A DNA stretch of 64,000 nucleotides from Poecilobothrus nobilitatus (GCA_947095535.1 OX352772.1:170710613-170774612); one strand, 5' to 3'; shown: positions 33,607 through 46,224, counted from the stretch's first letter. Numbers and translations: made by a program. The notes: generated from the letters alone by a model not told the origin.

Positions 33607-35678
33607 TTCACAACACGTTTACAAAGGAAATAAAGAAGAACAAAAAATAGAACTTTATCAGCATCCACATCTGGTCGAATATCAAATACCGATCTTCCAT
33701 CACTTTTAGAAGAATTTTTTAAACTGAAAATTATAATTTTAGTTTTATCACTTATTATAAGCTCATGAATTAAGAACCAACTTTTAAGTAAATCCACGTC
33801 AAATTCCATAGCTCGTTTAAGTAAATCGAGATTACGTTCTCTGTAAGAAAGAGAACAATCATCTGCAAAACCTGTTATCTTACCTTTGAAGGGTTGTGAA
33901 AAGAGGGAATTAATATAAATTAAAAATAATAGCGGACTTAATACTGATCCTTGTGGCACTCCAATATTAATGATTTTAAATTGGCTTAAGATATTATATA
34001 GTTTAAGTTTTTGACTTCTGTTGCTCAAATAAGATTTTAAAAAATCAAGAAAAAAAACTCTAAAACCTACTGCTTCTAATCTATTTATGATCAATCATAT
34101 CAAAAGCTTTGGTGATGTCAATGAATAACGCTCAAGTGCAATTATTTTCATTTAAACTTGAATACAATTCCGAACACAACTTTAAAATTACATCTTCAGT
34201 AGATTTACCGGATAAAAAACCAAATTGCTTTTGATCAAAAAACTTTGTGTCCGATAGAAATTTTATCATTTTTGCTTTAATTAATTTTTCAAATAATTTC
34301 ACTAGAGAGGGCAGACTTGAAATTGGCCTATAATTACTTAAATTTAGTTCGGAACCTTTTTTAAATAAAGGAATTATTTCAACACATTTCAATGAATCTG
34401 GAAAAATACCATTATAAATTGATAGATTGAAAATGTAACTCAACACGTCTATTATGTAAGGAGCAGTTTTTTTTTATATAAGATTGTTTATTGCATCAGC
34501 CGTACATGAAGTTTTATTATTTAACGATATTTGAATTTAATTCTATACGACTAATTTCCATAAAGCCAAAAGAATTACTTTCAATATTTTCTGTTGAAAT
34601 ATTATCTAAATTTAACGAACAAAAACAATTAGGTATATTTTTTTCAATTAAATTTTTAGCAGATTCAGCAAAATAAGCATTAAATTCATTTTTAATTTTA
34701 GATTCGTCAGAAATTTTTACATTATTTACTTCAATCTCGTTTATAACTGAATCAGAAATTTTTTCATTCAAAATATTTTTGATCACCAACCATTCTTTTT
34801 TAGAGTTACCAGTGAATTTATTAAGTTCAGCAGAATAGTAATTCGTTTTCAAATTTTTGATTTCTAAACTAATATTTTTACAAAGTTCTTTAAAATGGTT
34901 TTTCAAGCATAAATTATTTGGTTCCCGTTTACATTTAATTCCTACTATATTTTTGTATTTAATTTTTTTTAATAGTCCATCTGATATCCACGGTTTCAAT
35001 TTTTTATTTTTGGACACTAGAAACTTTAAATGAACAGTTACTTATATGGTTTACAAATATGTCTAAAAACATAATCATAAGCAATAGATGGATTTGGTTC
35101 TTGAAATACCCTTTCCCAATTTTCTAAAAGAAGAACTTCTGACAACTTTGAGAAATTAATTTTGTTTGTAGATAATCTACTAGTATTATAGTTTTCGTTG
35201 GAAAGAGTTACATTCTGAAATTTTAAAGAAATCATATTATGATTACTTGTACCGAAGTTATAATTTTCCGTAACTGGCTCCATTCTGAATTTCTTATCAC
35301 ATAACCTTAAAAAAAAGGGTCAATACAAGTACTACTATAACCAGAAATACGAGTCGGAGATTCTATAAGAGAATTTAAACCATGTGACGACATCATTAAT
35401 AAATAGTTATTTTTTAGTTGTGATTCTTTCATTATATCAATTACAACAATATTTTTATTCTTTTGACTTTTTAATATGTCATCAAAATCGTTAAAAAACA
35501 CTGAATAATCGACAGATACGTTATTAAATCTATACACACAAAAAATTAAAAAATTTATATCTTCAATTGTGCAATTTATTTTGATTATGTCAGCAGTATT
35601 TAAGGAAATTGAAGCACAATGACATAGAAATCCGTTTTTTATATAAACTGCGACTATAAACTTAAAGACTATAGCCAT
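33603..35678 (-). pseudogene. LINE B ORF2: endonuclease remnant and reverse transcriptase
   Basis: 35678-35307 is an endonuclease-like part ending SPTRISGYSSTCIDPF (the usual STCID motif). 35283-35038 holds TSNHNMISL. 35017-34517 is the endonuclease-RT linker (KPWISDGLLKKIKYKN). 34446-34132 has FPDSLKCVEIIPLFKKGSELNLSNYRPIS and QFGFLSGKST. Motif A (ALFIDITKAFDMIDH) lies at about 34130-34085 after a TGA, and 34094-33603 has VPQGSVLSPLLF with an intact FADD. Stops and shifts split the gene about five times. Confidence 0.85.
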
Positions 35679-35879
35679 CTATGTTATTATTAATTTTTTT
35701 CATAACTGTGAATCCATATTTCCGTAAGCACAATCAAAATAGGAACGTCATTTAAAGTTTCTAAGTGCGTTAAAAAGTTATCAAAATTTTTCCTAAGACT
35801 GTGAATATTTTGATGCAAAATAAATGTTTGAGAATTTGTAACAGAAGATGAGATCATTTTTAGCACATTTCCAAAAAAA

Positions 35880-37130
35880 ATTTAAAAAAATGAGTATATT
35901 AGTTTCACTCTGTCCGTCCATCTGTTTACAAAACTTCTACACCGTTAATAGAGAAAACAAATTTTAACCATGGGGTAGGTCTCATAAAAAAATTAATTTT
36001 GTGGAACAACTTTTTCATGTAGACCCATCCAACAGGAAACTACAGCCCCTCAAACTTTGAAAGAGCCCTATTTTTAAACGCGTGTATTTCATGTTCCGCT
36101 TAATATTTTGTCAATCTGAAAACACCATTCGACAGACATTTTTTTACCTTTATAAATCAATATAAAAATTATATATAGTTTTTAAATTTAGTATTTAAAT
36201 TTACCGTTATGTGAAAACCAAATTTTGCATGATTTTTCCACATTCATAACTCCGACACGCTTGTAGATAGGGACTTGAAATTTTGAGACAAGACAGAACT
36301 TTACTTTTTAGCAAACTGAATTAATATAAGTTTGCTCAGAAAATTTTTTTGTACCACCCCCTGTTTATGAGCTATTAAGGGTCAAAAATTGAAATTTTGC
36401 TTTTTTTAAACACCTGTAACTTAGGCATCTGTACAAATTTTTCTTCGGTAAGACAAAAAAATCAAAGCTCCAGTAATATATTTTTAGGTGCGTTAATGGT
36501 TTCTTTTAATTGTATAGGGTTCCAAAGTTACAGCCCCACCAAACTACAAAAAAGCCCTATTTTCAGATGTATATATCGTAGGCTCTGCGTAGTAGTTCTA
36601 CAATCTAAAAACACTAGAAGACTGGAAATTTTGTTATCTCCATGAAGCAATATCAAAATTATGCAATATTTTGTACTTTACTATTTAAATTTACCGTTAT
36701 CTGAAAACCACATTTTGAATGAAATTTATTTTTCCATAACTCCGGCACGCCTTTAGACAGGAACCTGAAATTTTGAGACGAGAAAGAACTTTTAGAATTA
36801 GTATAAGTTTCCTCGGAAAATTTTTTGGTACAGCACCCTGTTTAAGAGTTATTACGCCTCAAAAATTGTAAATTTTGCTATTTTTAGACAATTGTAACTT
36901 CGGCATCTGTACGTGTGTTAACGGTTTTTCTTAGTTTTATACGGTTTTGGACTTACAGCCCCTCAAAATTCCAGAAAAGTCCTATTTTCACATTTTTTCT
37001 TATTACATGAAATTTTCAAATTTTTATACAAATCACAATTCTAAAAGTTTGTATTGTCTTTTGGGAATGTGCGCTTTTAAAAAACGTTGGTTTACATTCT
37101 ACCTTGTTTATTTTTATATTTAGTTTTGAT
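35880..37130. repeat. TCCGTCC-type repeat, divergent copy inside LINE B
   Basis: Shares with 6016-7642 and 56773-58312 the blocks TTACCGTTATGTGAAA, a CCCTGTTTA(G/T)GAG..TTA-type block, AAACACCTGTAACTT and a CTGTCCGTCC edge. It contains an internal repeat: about 36200-36440 is repeated in diverged form at about 36668-36915. No coding potential. Confidence 0.65.
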
Positions 37131-37154
37131 ACTTAAAAATAAAGCAAAAATTTA

Positions 37155-37720
37155 CAGACTATTTAAAGATTCTAAATTTTTAATTAAAATAATATGATCT
37201 CCTTCTTCATCTTTTCTAAGAAATATCTTACCACTACTTATCCAAATAAATTTATAATATTGTAATTTTTTAATTTCTAAAGCTGCCTTATACAATTTTC
37301 TATTCTTATAAGTTAAACTATGATTAATAAAAAGTTTCTTACCATCATATTAAATTTTTTTGTTGTTTTCCCTTTCTTTATCAATTACCAAATTTTTTGA
37401 ATATTTGGATCGAAACTTTACTCTCATCACGTTTTGCTTAGGATTTCCAACTTCGTCTTTGTTGATCTCTCTCGATGTCTTCAGGAATGATGTCGGTTTT
37501 TAAACTGGAATTCAGTATTTTTACTGCAAATCCTACTTTATTTGATGTTTCAACATCAGGAACATTTAGCACATCAATTGATTGTCCAGAGTTTCCTGCT
37601 TCATCGAATCCAGTTTGCTCTCCAAAAATGTCACCTTTTTTTGAAGAGCCATATTTACTTTCTCAAAAGAAAGGAGTTTTTCCACATATGATTCGTGGAT
37701 TGACTATATGCTTTTCATCA
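37155..37720 (-). pseudogene. LINE B ORF1, C-terminal half
   Basis: In shifted minus-strand frames: a coiled-coil end, an RRM-like start (VPDVETSNKVGFAVKIL), QNVMRVKFRSKYSKN and the C-terminal domain with KLFINHSLTYKNRKLYKAA and FIWISSGKIFLRKDEEGD. These match the ORF1p RNA-binding region of CR1/Jockey LINEs and parallel LINE A ORF1. Two or more frameshifts. Confidence 0.7.
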
Positions 37721-37745
37721 TTTTATGATTTTGTCTCATGTCTTA

Positions 37746-38125
37746 TATTTATTTCTAATTTATATAGATGCATATATTAATGATTCTCTATAATATATAT
37801 ATAATTTATATTAATATAAATTCAACAATAAATATTTAATATGTATATAAATAATTTATATATATTTATTTATTTCTAATTTATATAGATGCATATATGA
37901 ATGATTCTCTATAATATATATATAATTTATATTAATATAAATTCAAAAATAATAAATTTATAGATTTATGTATAAATTTATTATTATAGTATATAAATTA
38001 AATTTTTAATCAATCATATAAAAAAATATTTTAAATTAATATACTAGTATAATTAAAAATAATTAACAAAATTATAATACTAATTAAATAAAATTTTATA
38101 TTTATAAAAAAAAATAATTATATAA
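37746..38125. other. NUMT control region, right part
   Basis: Repeat units with the TTTCTAATTTATATAGATGC core resume at 37752 and about 37873, followed by unique A/T-rich sequence up to tRNA-Ile. Spacing here is about 121 bp against 145 bp on the left side. Confidence 0.8.
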
Positions 38126-38191
38126 AATGAAATGCCTGAAAAAGGATTACTTTGATAGAGTAAATCATATAATTTATTAATTATATTCATT
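38126..38191 (+). tRNA. trnI: NUMT tRNA-Ile(GAT)
   Basis: First gene after the control region, as in insects. Acceptor strands AATGAAA/..ATTCATT and anticodon loop with GAT are recognisable; the length is 66. Confidence 0.85.
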
Positions 38192-38260
38192 ATATTTAAT
38201 AGAATTAAACTATCTCTTAAAGCATCAAAAGCTTTTGGGCATCATACACTAAAATATATA
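38192..38260 (-). tRNA. trnQ: NUMT tRNA-Gln(TTG)
   Basis: Minus-strand match to mitochondrial tRNA-Gln between Ile and Met. The plus strand shows GAATTAAACTATCTCTTAAAGC and CATCATACACTAAAATATA. Confidence 0.85.
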
Positions 38261-38265
38261 ATATT

Positions 38266-38324
38266 AAAAAAGATAAGCTAATAAAGCTACTGGGTTCATA
38301 AAGGTTATAATCCTTTTCTTTTTA
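38266..38324 (+). tRNA. trnM: NUMT tRNA-Met(CAT), 10-bp deletion
   Basis: AAAAAGATAAGCTAATAAAGC, GGGTTCATA and AATCCTTTTCTTTTT are typical. About 10 bp of the anticodon-stem 3' strand and variable loop are missing (59 instead of 69 nt), so it is non-functional. Confidence 0.85.
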
Positions 38325-38351
38325 ATTATAAAATTTTTAAGAATACATCTT
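38325..38351. other. Deletion point of ND2 and tRNA-Trp
   Basis: Only about 27 bp separate tRNA-Met from tRNA-Cys. The ND2 gene (about 1 kb) and tRNA-Trp expected here are absent. Confidence 0.85.
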
Positions 38352-38418
38352 TTAAGCTTTACTAAATTATTACTCCTTTAGAATTGCAGTCTAATATCAT
38401 TTATATGACTATAAAGCC
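38352..38418 (-). tRNA. trnC: NUMT tRNA-Cys(GCA)
   Basis: The plus strand reads AAGCTTTACTAAATTATTACTCC and GAATTGCAGTCTAATATCA; on the minus strand this is tRNA-Cys, with anticodon GCA. Confidence 0.85.
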
Positions 38419-38482
38419 TGATTAAAGAGATAAATTCCCATAAATAGATTTACAATCTAACGCCTAAGCTTCAGCCATTTAA

Positions 38483-38484
<2 letters not shown>
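38419..38484 (-). tRNA. trnY: NUMT tRNA-Tyr(GTA)
   Basis: Minus-strand GATTAAATGGCTGAAGC...TTAGATTGTAAATCTA matches tRNA-Tyr. It overlaps the COX1 start by two bases, as in flies. Confidence 0.88.
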
Positions 38485-40033
<1,549 letters not shown>

Positions 40034-40039
<6 letters not shown>

Positions 40040-40100
40040 ATGGCAGATTAGTGCAATGGATTTAAGCTCCATATATAAAGTATTTAACTTTTATTAGAAA
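40034..40100 (+). tRNA. trnL2: NUMT tRNA-Leu(UUR)
   Basis: TCTAATATGGCAGATTAGTGC, anticodon TAA in GATTTAAGCTC and the closing TTATTAGAA are intact-looking; 67 nt. Confidence 0.9.
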
Positions 40101-40103
40101 TTA

Positions 40104-40750
40104 ATGTCAACATGAACTAACTTAAGTTTACAAGATAGAGTCTCTCCTTTAATGGAACAATTAATTTTTTTTCATGATCATGCATTACTAATTCTTATTA
40201 TAATTACTGTATTTGTTGGTTATTTAATAGGAATGTTATTTTTTAATAAATATACAAATCAATTTTTATTACATGGACAAACAATTGAAGTAATTTGAAC
40301 TATTTTACCAGCAATTGTATTAATATTTATTGCATTTCCATCTCTTCGATTATTATATTTATTAGATGAAATTAATGAACCAATTATTACCCTAAAATCA
40401 ATTGGACATCAATGTTACTGCAGTTATGAATATTCAGATCTTATAGATGTAGAATTTGATTCATATATAATTCTCACTTATGAACTACCTATTGATGAAT
40501 TCCGTCTTTTAGAGTCGAGTAGTTTTACCTATAAATTCTCAAATTCGAATTTGAGAATTAACAGCTGCAGACGTTATTCATTCATGAACAGTTCCAGCTT
40601 TAGGAGTTAGGGTAGATGGAACTCTTGGACGTTTAAATCAAACTAATTTTTTTATTAATCGCCCTGGATTATTTTTTAGCCAATGTTCTGAACTTTGTGG
40701 AGCAAATTATAGTTTTATACCTATTGTAATTGAAAGTGTTCCAGTTAATT
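40104..40750 (+). pseudogene. COX2: NUMT COX2, 3' end deleted
   Basis: ATG 40104 (MSTWTN start) and cytochrome oxidase II text follow, including the CuA-region sequence CAATGTTCTGAACTTTGTGG. A stretch of about 20 bp near 40500-40530 is rearranged, a perfect 26-bp palindrome occupies 40534-40559, and the last codons are lost: sequence jumps from CCAGTTAATTT into the middle of tRNA-Lys. Confidence 0.92.
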
Positions 40751-40790
40751 TTAAACCACAATATAGTAAATTACCAATTACTTCTAATGA
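40751..40790 (+). tRNA. trnK: NUMT tRNA-Lys, 3' half only
   Basis: TTAAACCA...ATAGTAAATTA...ACTTCTAATGA is the 3' half of mitochondrial tRNA-Lys; the 5' half was removed together with the COX2 end (about 90 bp deletion). Confidence 0.75.
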
Positions 40791-40798
40791 ATTTATAT

Positions 40799-40868
40799 TA
40801 AAAAATTAGTTAAAAATATGACATTAGTATGTCAAACAAAAATTATTAGTATTACTATTATTTTTTAA
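40799..40868 (+). tRNA. trnD: NUMT tRNA-Asp(GTC)
   Basis: AAAAATTAGTTAAA, ACATTAGTATGTCAAAC (anticodon GTC) and the ATTTTTTAA end match fly tRNA-Asp. Confidence 0.85.
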
Positions 40869-41032
40869 TACCACAAATAGCTCCTCTTAGCTGATTAAGT
40901 TTGTATATTATATTTTTTATTACATTAATTTTATTTTGTAGAGTTAATTATTTTATTTTTATTCCTCTTGCCCCAGAAAAAAGTAAGTCAGCAATATGAC
41001 AAAAAACTCTTTTAACTGAAAATGATAACTAA
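40868..41032 (+). CDS. ATP8: NUMT ATP8, reading frame still open in mitochondrial code
   Basis: Fifty-four codons from ATA 40868 to TAA 41030-41032 translate without interruption when TGA is Trp (IPQIAPLSWLSLYIIFFI...). It has the usual PQ..P..W start, one membrane span and a basic tail. Under the nuclear code the TGA codons would stop it, so it cannot be made from the nucleus. It is the only mitochondrial protein gene here without a break. Length matches family norms (53-55 residues). Confidence 0.85.
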
Positions 41033-41698
41033 TTTATTCTATGTTTTTGACCCTCATCAAGTATTTTTAACTTATCATTAAATTGAATAAGTACTTTTAT
41101 TGGAATTTTAATAATCCCACCTTTATTTTGATTAATACCTTCTCGATATCATATTATTTGAAATTCCATTCTATTAACTCTTCACAAAGAATTTAAAACT
41201 CTTTTAGGTCCAACTGATCACAGAGGTAGAAAAATTATTTTTATTTCTTTATTTTCAATAATTATATTTAATAATTTCCTTGGATTATTCCCCTATATTT
41301 TTACTACAACAGCTCATATAACTCTTTGTTTAGCCTTAGTCCTACCTTTATGATTAAGATTTTTAATTTATGGATGAGTTAATCGTACATAACATATATT
41401 TGCACATTTAGTACCTCAAGGAACTTCAGCTGTATTAATACCTTTTATAGTACGTATTGAAACAATTAGAAATATTATTCGCCTAGGAACTTTAGCTGTT
41501 CGATTAACTGCTAATATAATTGCAGGTCATTTATTATTAACATTATTAGGAAATACCGGTCCTTCATTATGTATTATACTTGCAACTTTTTTTAATATTG
41601 GTCAAATTGCTCTGCTTGTTTTAGAATCAGCAGTTGCAATTATTCAATCTTATGTATTTGCAGTTTTAAGAACATTACATTCTAGAGAAGTAAACTAA
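41022..41698 (+). pseudogene. ATP6: NUMT ATP6 (ATP synthase subunit a)
   Basis: ATG 41022 overlaps ATP8 by 11 bases, close to the usual 7-base arrangement. ATP6 text follows to TAA 41696-41698. Frame is lost within the first 30 codons, and a Gln codon is TAA near 41390 (CGTACATAACATATATTTGC). The a-subunit carries the proton channel of ATP synthase; this copy is broken. Confidence 0.9.
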
Positions 41699-42497
41699 TG
41701 TCAACTCACTCTAATCACCCTTTTCACTTGGTAGATTATAGTCTATGACCTTTAACAGGAGCAATTGGAGCTATAACTAGTTAAATGATTCCACCAATTC
41801 AATCCCTCACTTTTAATTTTAGGAACAGTAATTACTATATTAATAATATATAATATATATCATGATGAGATATTTCTCGAGAAAGTACTATCCAAGGACT
41901 TCATTCATATCCAGTAACAATTGCTTTACGATGGGGAATAATTTTATTTATTATTTCAGAAGTATTCTTTTTTGTTTCTTTTTTTTTAGCATTTTTTCAT
42001 AGTAGTTTATCGTCTGAAATTGAATTAGGAGCTACATGACCTCCTATGGGAATTATCCCCTTTAACCCCTTTCAAGTCCCTCTTCTAAATACAGAAATTT
42101 TATTAGCATCAGGAGTGACAGTTACATGGGCTCACCATAGTTTAATAGAAGGAAATCATTCACAAACTACACAAGGTTTATTTTTTACAGTTCTTTTAGG
42201 AATTTATTTTTCTATTTTACAAGCGTATGCATATATTGAAGCTCCATTATTATCCAGCTCCGCTATTGCAGATTCAGTTTATGGGTCTACATTTTATATA
42301 GTTTTCATGGACTTTATGTATTAATTGGAACAACTTTTTAATTGTAGGTTTAGTTCGTCATTTAAATAATCATTTTTGAAGAACTCATCATTTTGGATTT
42401 GAAGCTGCTGCTTGATATTGACATTTTGTTGATATTGTATGGTTATTCCTTTATATCTCAATTTACTGATGAGGAGGTTAATTTACTGATGAGGAGG
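41699..42497 (+). pseudogene. COX3: NUMT COX3, fused to ND3 by deletion
   Basis: ATG 41699 directly after the ATP6 stop (MSTHSNHPFHLVDYSLWPL). Internal deletions occur near 41780 and stops follow. The longest clean stretch is 42046-42290 ([22 protein letters not shown]). The 3' end has a 21-bp tandem duplication (TTTACTGATGAGGAGG twice, 42461-42499), after which the text becomes ND3; tRNA-Gly is missing. Confidence 0.92.
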
Positions 42498-42758
42498 TTT
42501 CTTCTAAAAAATCTATTATTGATCGACAAAAAAGATCGCCGTTTCAATGTAGATTTGACCATAAATAAATCTTCTCGTTCACCTTTTTCTCTCCAATTTT
42601 TTTTAATTGATATTATTTTTCTTATTTTTGATGCATTAATCTTACCAAATTTTTCTAATATAATAGTATGAATATTAACTAGTATAATTTTTATTATTAT
42701 TTTATTAGTAGGGTTTTATCATGAATGAAATCAAGGAGCTTTAAACTGATCAACATAG
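42498..42758 (+). pseudogene. ND3: NUMT ND3, N-terminus deleted
   Basis: Begins abruptly at TCTTCTAAAAAATC, corresponding to about residue 30 of ND3, then SIIDRQKRSPFQCRFDHK-like text, a TAA, and the C-terminal NEWNQGALNWST ending at TAG 42756-42758. The 5' part and tRNA-Gly were deleted at the COX3 junction. Confidence 0.88.
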
Positions 42759-42820
42759 GGTTGTAGTTAAATATAACATTTGATTTGCATTCAAAAAGTA
42801 TTGATTTTTCAATCTACCTT
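42757..42820 (+). tRNA. trnA: NUMT tRNA-Ala(TGC)
   Basis: AGGGTTGTAGTTAAATATAAC, anticodon TGC in TTGATTTGCATTC, end CTACCTT. Confidence 0.88.
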
Positions 42821-42883
42821 GAATATGAAGCGATAAATTGCAATTAGTTTCGATCTAATCTTAGATGTCTTCATCCTTATTCT
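42821..42883 (+). tRNA. trnR: NUMT tRNA-Arg(TCG)
   Basis: GAATATGAAGCGA, anticodon TCG in GTTTCGATC, end CTTATTCT. Confidence 0.85.
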
Positions 42884-42949
42884 ATTAATTGAAGCCAAAA
42901 AGAGGCATATCACTGTTAATGATATAATTGAGATAACTGCTCCAATTAA
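42884..42949 (+). tRNA. trnN: NUMT tRNA-Asn(GTT)
   Basis: TTAATTGAAGCCAAAAAGAGGC, anticodon GTT in CACTGTTAATG, end CCAATTAA. Confidence 0.88.
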
Positions 42950-42950
42950 A

Positions 42951-43017
42951 GAAATGTGATGTATCAAATAAAAGCTGCTAATTTTTCTTTTAATGGTTAA
43001 ATTCCATTTATACTTCT
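42951..43017 (+). tRNA. trnS1: NUMT tRNA-Ser(AGN)
   Basis: GAAATGTGATG..CAAATAAAAGCTGCTAA with anticodon GCT and the reduced D-arm normal for this tRNA; end ATACTTCT. Confidence 0.85.
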
Positions 43018-43080
43018 ATTCATATAGTTTAAAAAAACTTTACATTTTCATTGTAAAAATAAAGAAATTATTTTATAAAT
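43018..43080 (+). tRNA. trnE: NUMT tRNA-Glu(TTC)
   Basis: ATTCATATAGTTTAAA, anticodon TTC in TTTTCATTG, end TTTATAAAT. Confidence 0.85.
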
Positions 43081-43097
43081 TACTAAAATTAATTAAG

Positions 43098-43168
43098 TAA
43101 TATGTCTAAAGATAAATATATCTCCCTAACATCTTCAGTGTTATGCTCTAATTATAAGCTATTTAAAC
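43098..43168 (-). tRNA. trnF: NUMT tRNA-Phe(GAA)
   Basis: Minus-strand AAATAGCTTATAATTAGAGC and CACTGAAGATG (anticodon GAA) identify tRNA-Phe in its normal place before ND5. The 3' limit is approximate. Confidence 0.8.
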
Positions 43169-44902
43169 ATTTAAATAAAAATTATTATAAAAATTAAAAT
43201 AATTACCCAAAATACAAAAAATATTAAAAAAATTTTTAAATTATTATCTTGTAACAAACTAGTACCCCTAGAATAATAAACTAAAATATTATATAAATTC
43301 TGAGATCCCAAAAATTCTGATTAACCTTGATATATTCCCCTATAAATTAATCCACCTAAATTTAATGGATAATAAATAATTCCATAAGTACAAATATAAG
43401 GTATAAATCATATACTTCCTAAAAATACACTAGTATTATAATAAATTAAAGATTTATTAAAAAAAAATTAATTAATATTAGAAATCCTATAATTGCTCCT
43501 AAAATACATACAAATAAAGTTAATAATTTTAAATAATAAGGTAAACAAACTATAAAAGGTGTAGGAAAAATTAATCAATTCAGCATACTTCCACCAATAA
43601 TTTTTATAATTAATAATCCTATTACCCCCGTAATATAATTCAACCCTCATCATTTAAAACATTTAAAGCCCCTCTATGTAATTCTCCAGTTATAGAATAA
43701 TAAACTAAACGAAAAGAGTAACATACAGTTAAATCTGTAAAAAAAAAATATAAAAAAAATCGAAATATATTAAGATAAGAAAGTGAAACCACTTCTAAAA
43801 TTAAATCCTTAGAATAAAATCCAGCTAAAAAAGGTATACCACATAAAGCTAAATTTGCACACTAAAATAAGAAGAGGTAAAAGGTATATGAATTGATAAA
43901 CCCCCCATATATCGAATATCTTGAAAATTATTTATATTATGAATAATAGCACCTGCACATATAAATAATAAAGCCTTAAATAATGCATGGGTTAATAAAT
44001 GAAAAAAAGCGAATTTATAAAATCCTATTGATAAAATTCTTATTATTAACCCTAACTGACTTAAAGTAGATAATGCAATAATTTTTTTTAAATCAAATTC
44101 AAAATTAGTTCCTATTATTGTTAATCCAGAAACAATTAATAAAAAACTTCCCGCTCAAGTATCACATAATAAAATATTAAATCAAATAAGTAAATATACT
44201 CCTGCAGTTACTAATGTAGGAGAATGGACTAAAGCAAAAAATAGGAGCAGCTATTGCTACAGGTAATCAAGAAGAAAAAGGAATTTGAGCTTTCTTAGTT
44301 ATAGCAGCTAATATTACTAATCCTCCAATAATTATTATAGAAAAATCATTTTTTATTAAATCTTAATAAAATACACAATTTCAACTTCCATAATTTAATA
44401 TTCAAGCAATAGAAAGCAACAATGTCACATCTCCAATTCGATTAGATAAAGCAGTTAATATTCCAGCATTATAAAATTTTTTATTTTGAAAATAAATTAC
44501 TAAACAATAAGACACTAATCCTAAACCATCTCACCCCAATAAAATTCTAATTAAATTAGGACTAATAATTAATAATATTATAGATAAAACAAATAATAAA
44601 ACTAATATAATAAATCGATTAATATTATAATCACCAGATATATATTCTTTTCTATAATAAATTACTAAAGAAGAAATAAGTAATACCAAACTTATTAATA
44701 ATAATAAGCTTATTCAATCAAAAAGAAAAGTTATTAGAATTATTCTAGAATTTAAAGAAATAACTTCTCATTCAATAAATAAAGAGTAATCTATTATTAA
44801 AATATTAATACCTATAATAAATTACCTAATTACCTATAATAAATTACCTATACCTAAAATAAAAAAATAAATCTTATTAAACAAATAGATAAAAATTCCA
44901 CG
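43169..44902 (-). pseudogene. ND5: NUMT ND5 (NADH dehydrogenase subunit 5)
   Basis: Occupies the slot between tRNA-Phe and tRNA-His on the minus strand with the usual length of about 1.7 kb. Recognisable antiporter-like text appears on the plus strand as GCATGGGTTAATAAATGAAA (from FHLLTHA) and GTAGGAGAATGGACTAAAGC. Several single-base indels, TAA stops and a short ATTACCTAT-type tandem duplication (44817-44860) break it. ND5 is a proton-pumping subunit of complex I. Confidence 0.88.
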
Positions 44903-44967
44903 ATTTAGAATGAAAAATTTCATATCATTGATACAAATCAATATTTTTATTAAACTATTTAAATATA
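44903..44967 (-). tRNA. trnH: NUMT tRNA-His(GTG), anticodon loop altered
   Basis: Minus-strand ATTTAAATAGTTTAA, TTGATTTGT and ATCAATGATATGAAATTTTTC followed by TCTAAATC match tRNA-His, but the GTG anticodon itself is changed (GATTTGTATC in place of GATTTGTGGTATC). Confidence 0.8.
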
Positions 44968-46224
44968 ATCAAAGTATACACATATCACTTTTTAAAATTA
45001 ATAAATTTAAAGGTAATCAATGTAAAAATAATAACAAATACTCTCGACATAAACCCCCTGAAATAGAATAAATACCAGAATAAATTTTTCCATGTTGACT
45101 ATAAGTATATAAATATAAAGTATATGCTGCTCTAAAAAACGATAATAATCTTAATATAATTATTCTTACTCAAGATTAACTAATAATTCTATTTAATAAT
45201 CTAATTTCACCTAATAAATTTAAAGTAGGAGGAGCTGCTATATTCCCCGCTCTTAATAAAAATCATGATAATGCTATTCTAGGTATAAAATTTAATAATC
45301 CCTTATTAATTAATAAACTACGACTTCCCAATCGCTCATATGAAATATTAGCTAAACAAAACAATTCCGAAGAACATAATCCGTGAGCAATTATTAAAGT
45401 GCAAGAATCACAAAATCATCAATATATTGTTGTTATTAACCCTCTTAAAACAATACCTATATAGGCTACGACTTAAACATTATACTAACTAAAACTCCCC
45501 CAACTAATCTAATTCTAACCCAAATGCAATTAAATTTTAAACCACTAACTTGTAAAAAAGAAAATACTCGTAATAAACCATACCCCCCTAATTTTAATAT
45601 AATACCGGCTAAAATTGTAGATCTCAAAACAGGAGCTTCAACATAGCCCTTAGGAAGTCATAAATGAACTAAAAATATAGGCATTTTTACTAAAAAACAA
45701 AAATCATTACCAAATATAATAAATCATAATTATATAATATATTATTGTAATATAAAAAATTCCAATTATTATAGGCAAAGAAGCTAATAATCTATAAAAT
45801 AATAAATAAATTCCCGCTTGTAAAGGCTGATACCCCCATCCTAAAACTAAAAATATAGTTGGAATTAAACTACCTTCAAAAAATAAATAAAATACGAATA
45901 CATTTGTGGTAGAAAATCTTAATATTAAAAGAAGTAATAACATTAAAATCTTAAATAAAAATAAATATTTATAATTATTATATTTTTCTACCGATTCACT
46001 GGCTAATAATATTAAAGCACAAATTCAAATTCTTAATAAAACTAAACAATAAGAAATTATATCACACCTTAAAAAATATCTTACACTTATAAAATAATTA
46101 CCAAAATACCCCATTATAATAAATAAAAAAGCTATAAAAAATAATATATTTTGAACCATTCAAAATATATTATTTATAAAACTAAAAACAATTAAAGTTA
46201 ATAACAAAATAAAAATTTTAACAT
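44968..46224 (-). pseudogene. ND4: NUMT ND4
   Basis: Start ATG at 46224 (MLKFLF-like). The best-preserved stretch at 45943-45707 includes [22 protein letters not shown], the diagnostic ND4 motif. Frameshifts near 46190, 45480 and elsewhere. It overlaps the ND4L end by a few bases, as normal. Confidence 0.9.

Larger units (their letters stand above)
32946..37745 (-). mobile_element. LINE B: CR1/Jockey-type retrotransposon in the control region, defective
   Basis: On the minus strand an ORF1 C-terminal region (37720-37155) precedes an ORF2 (35678-33603). A TCCGTCC-type repeat (35880-37130) lies between them. Control-region repeat units flank the block (32663/32808 on the left, 37752/37873 on the right). 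Exact ends are unclear. Confidence 0.7.

Noticed and set aside
42393..42671. Novel 92-residue gene between COX3 and ND3
   Set aside because: It is an out-of-frame reading of the COX3/ND3 deletion joint.
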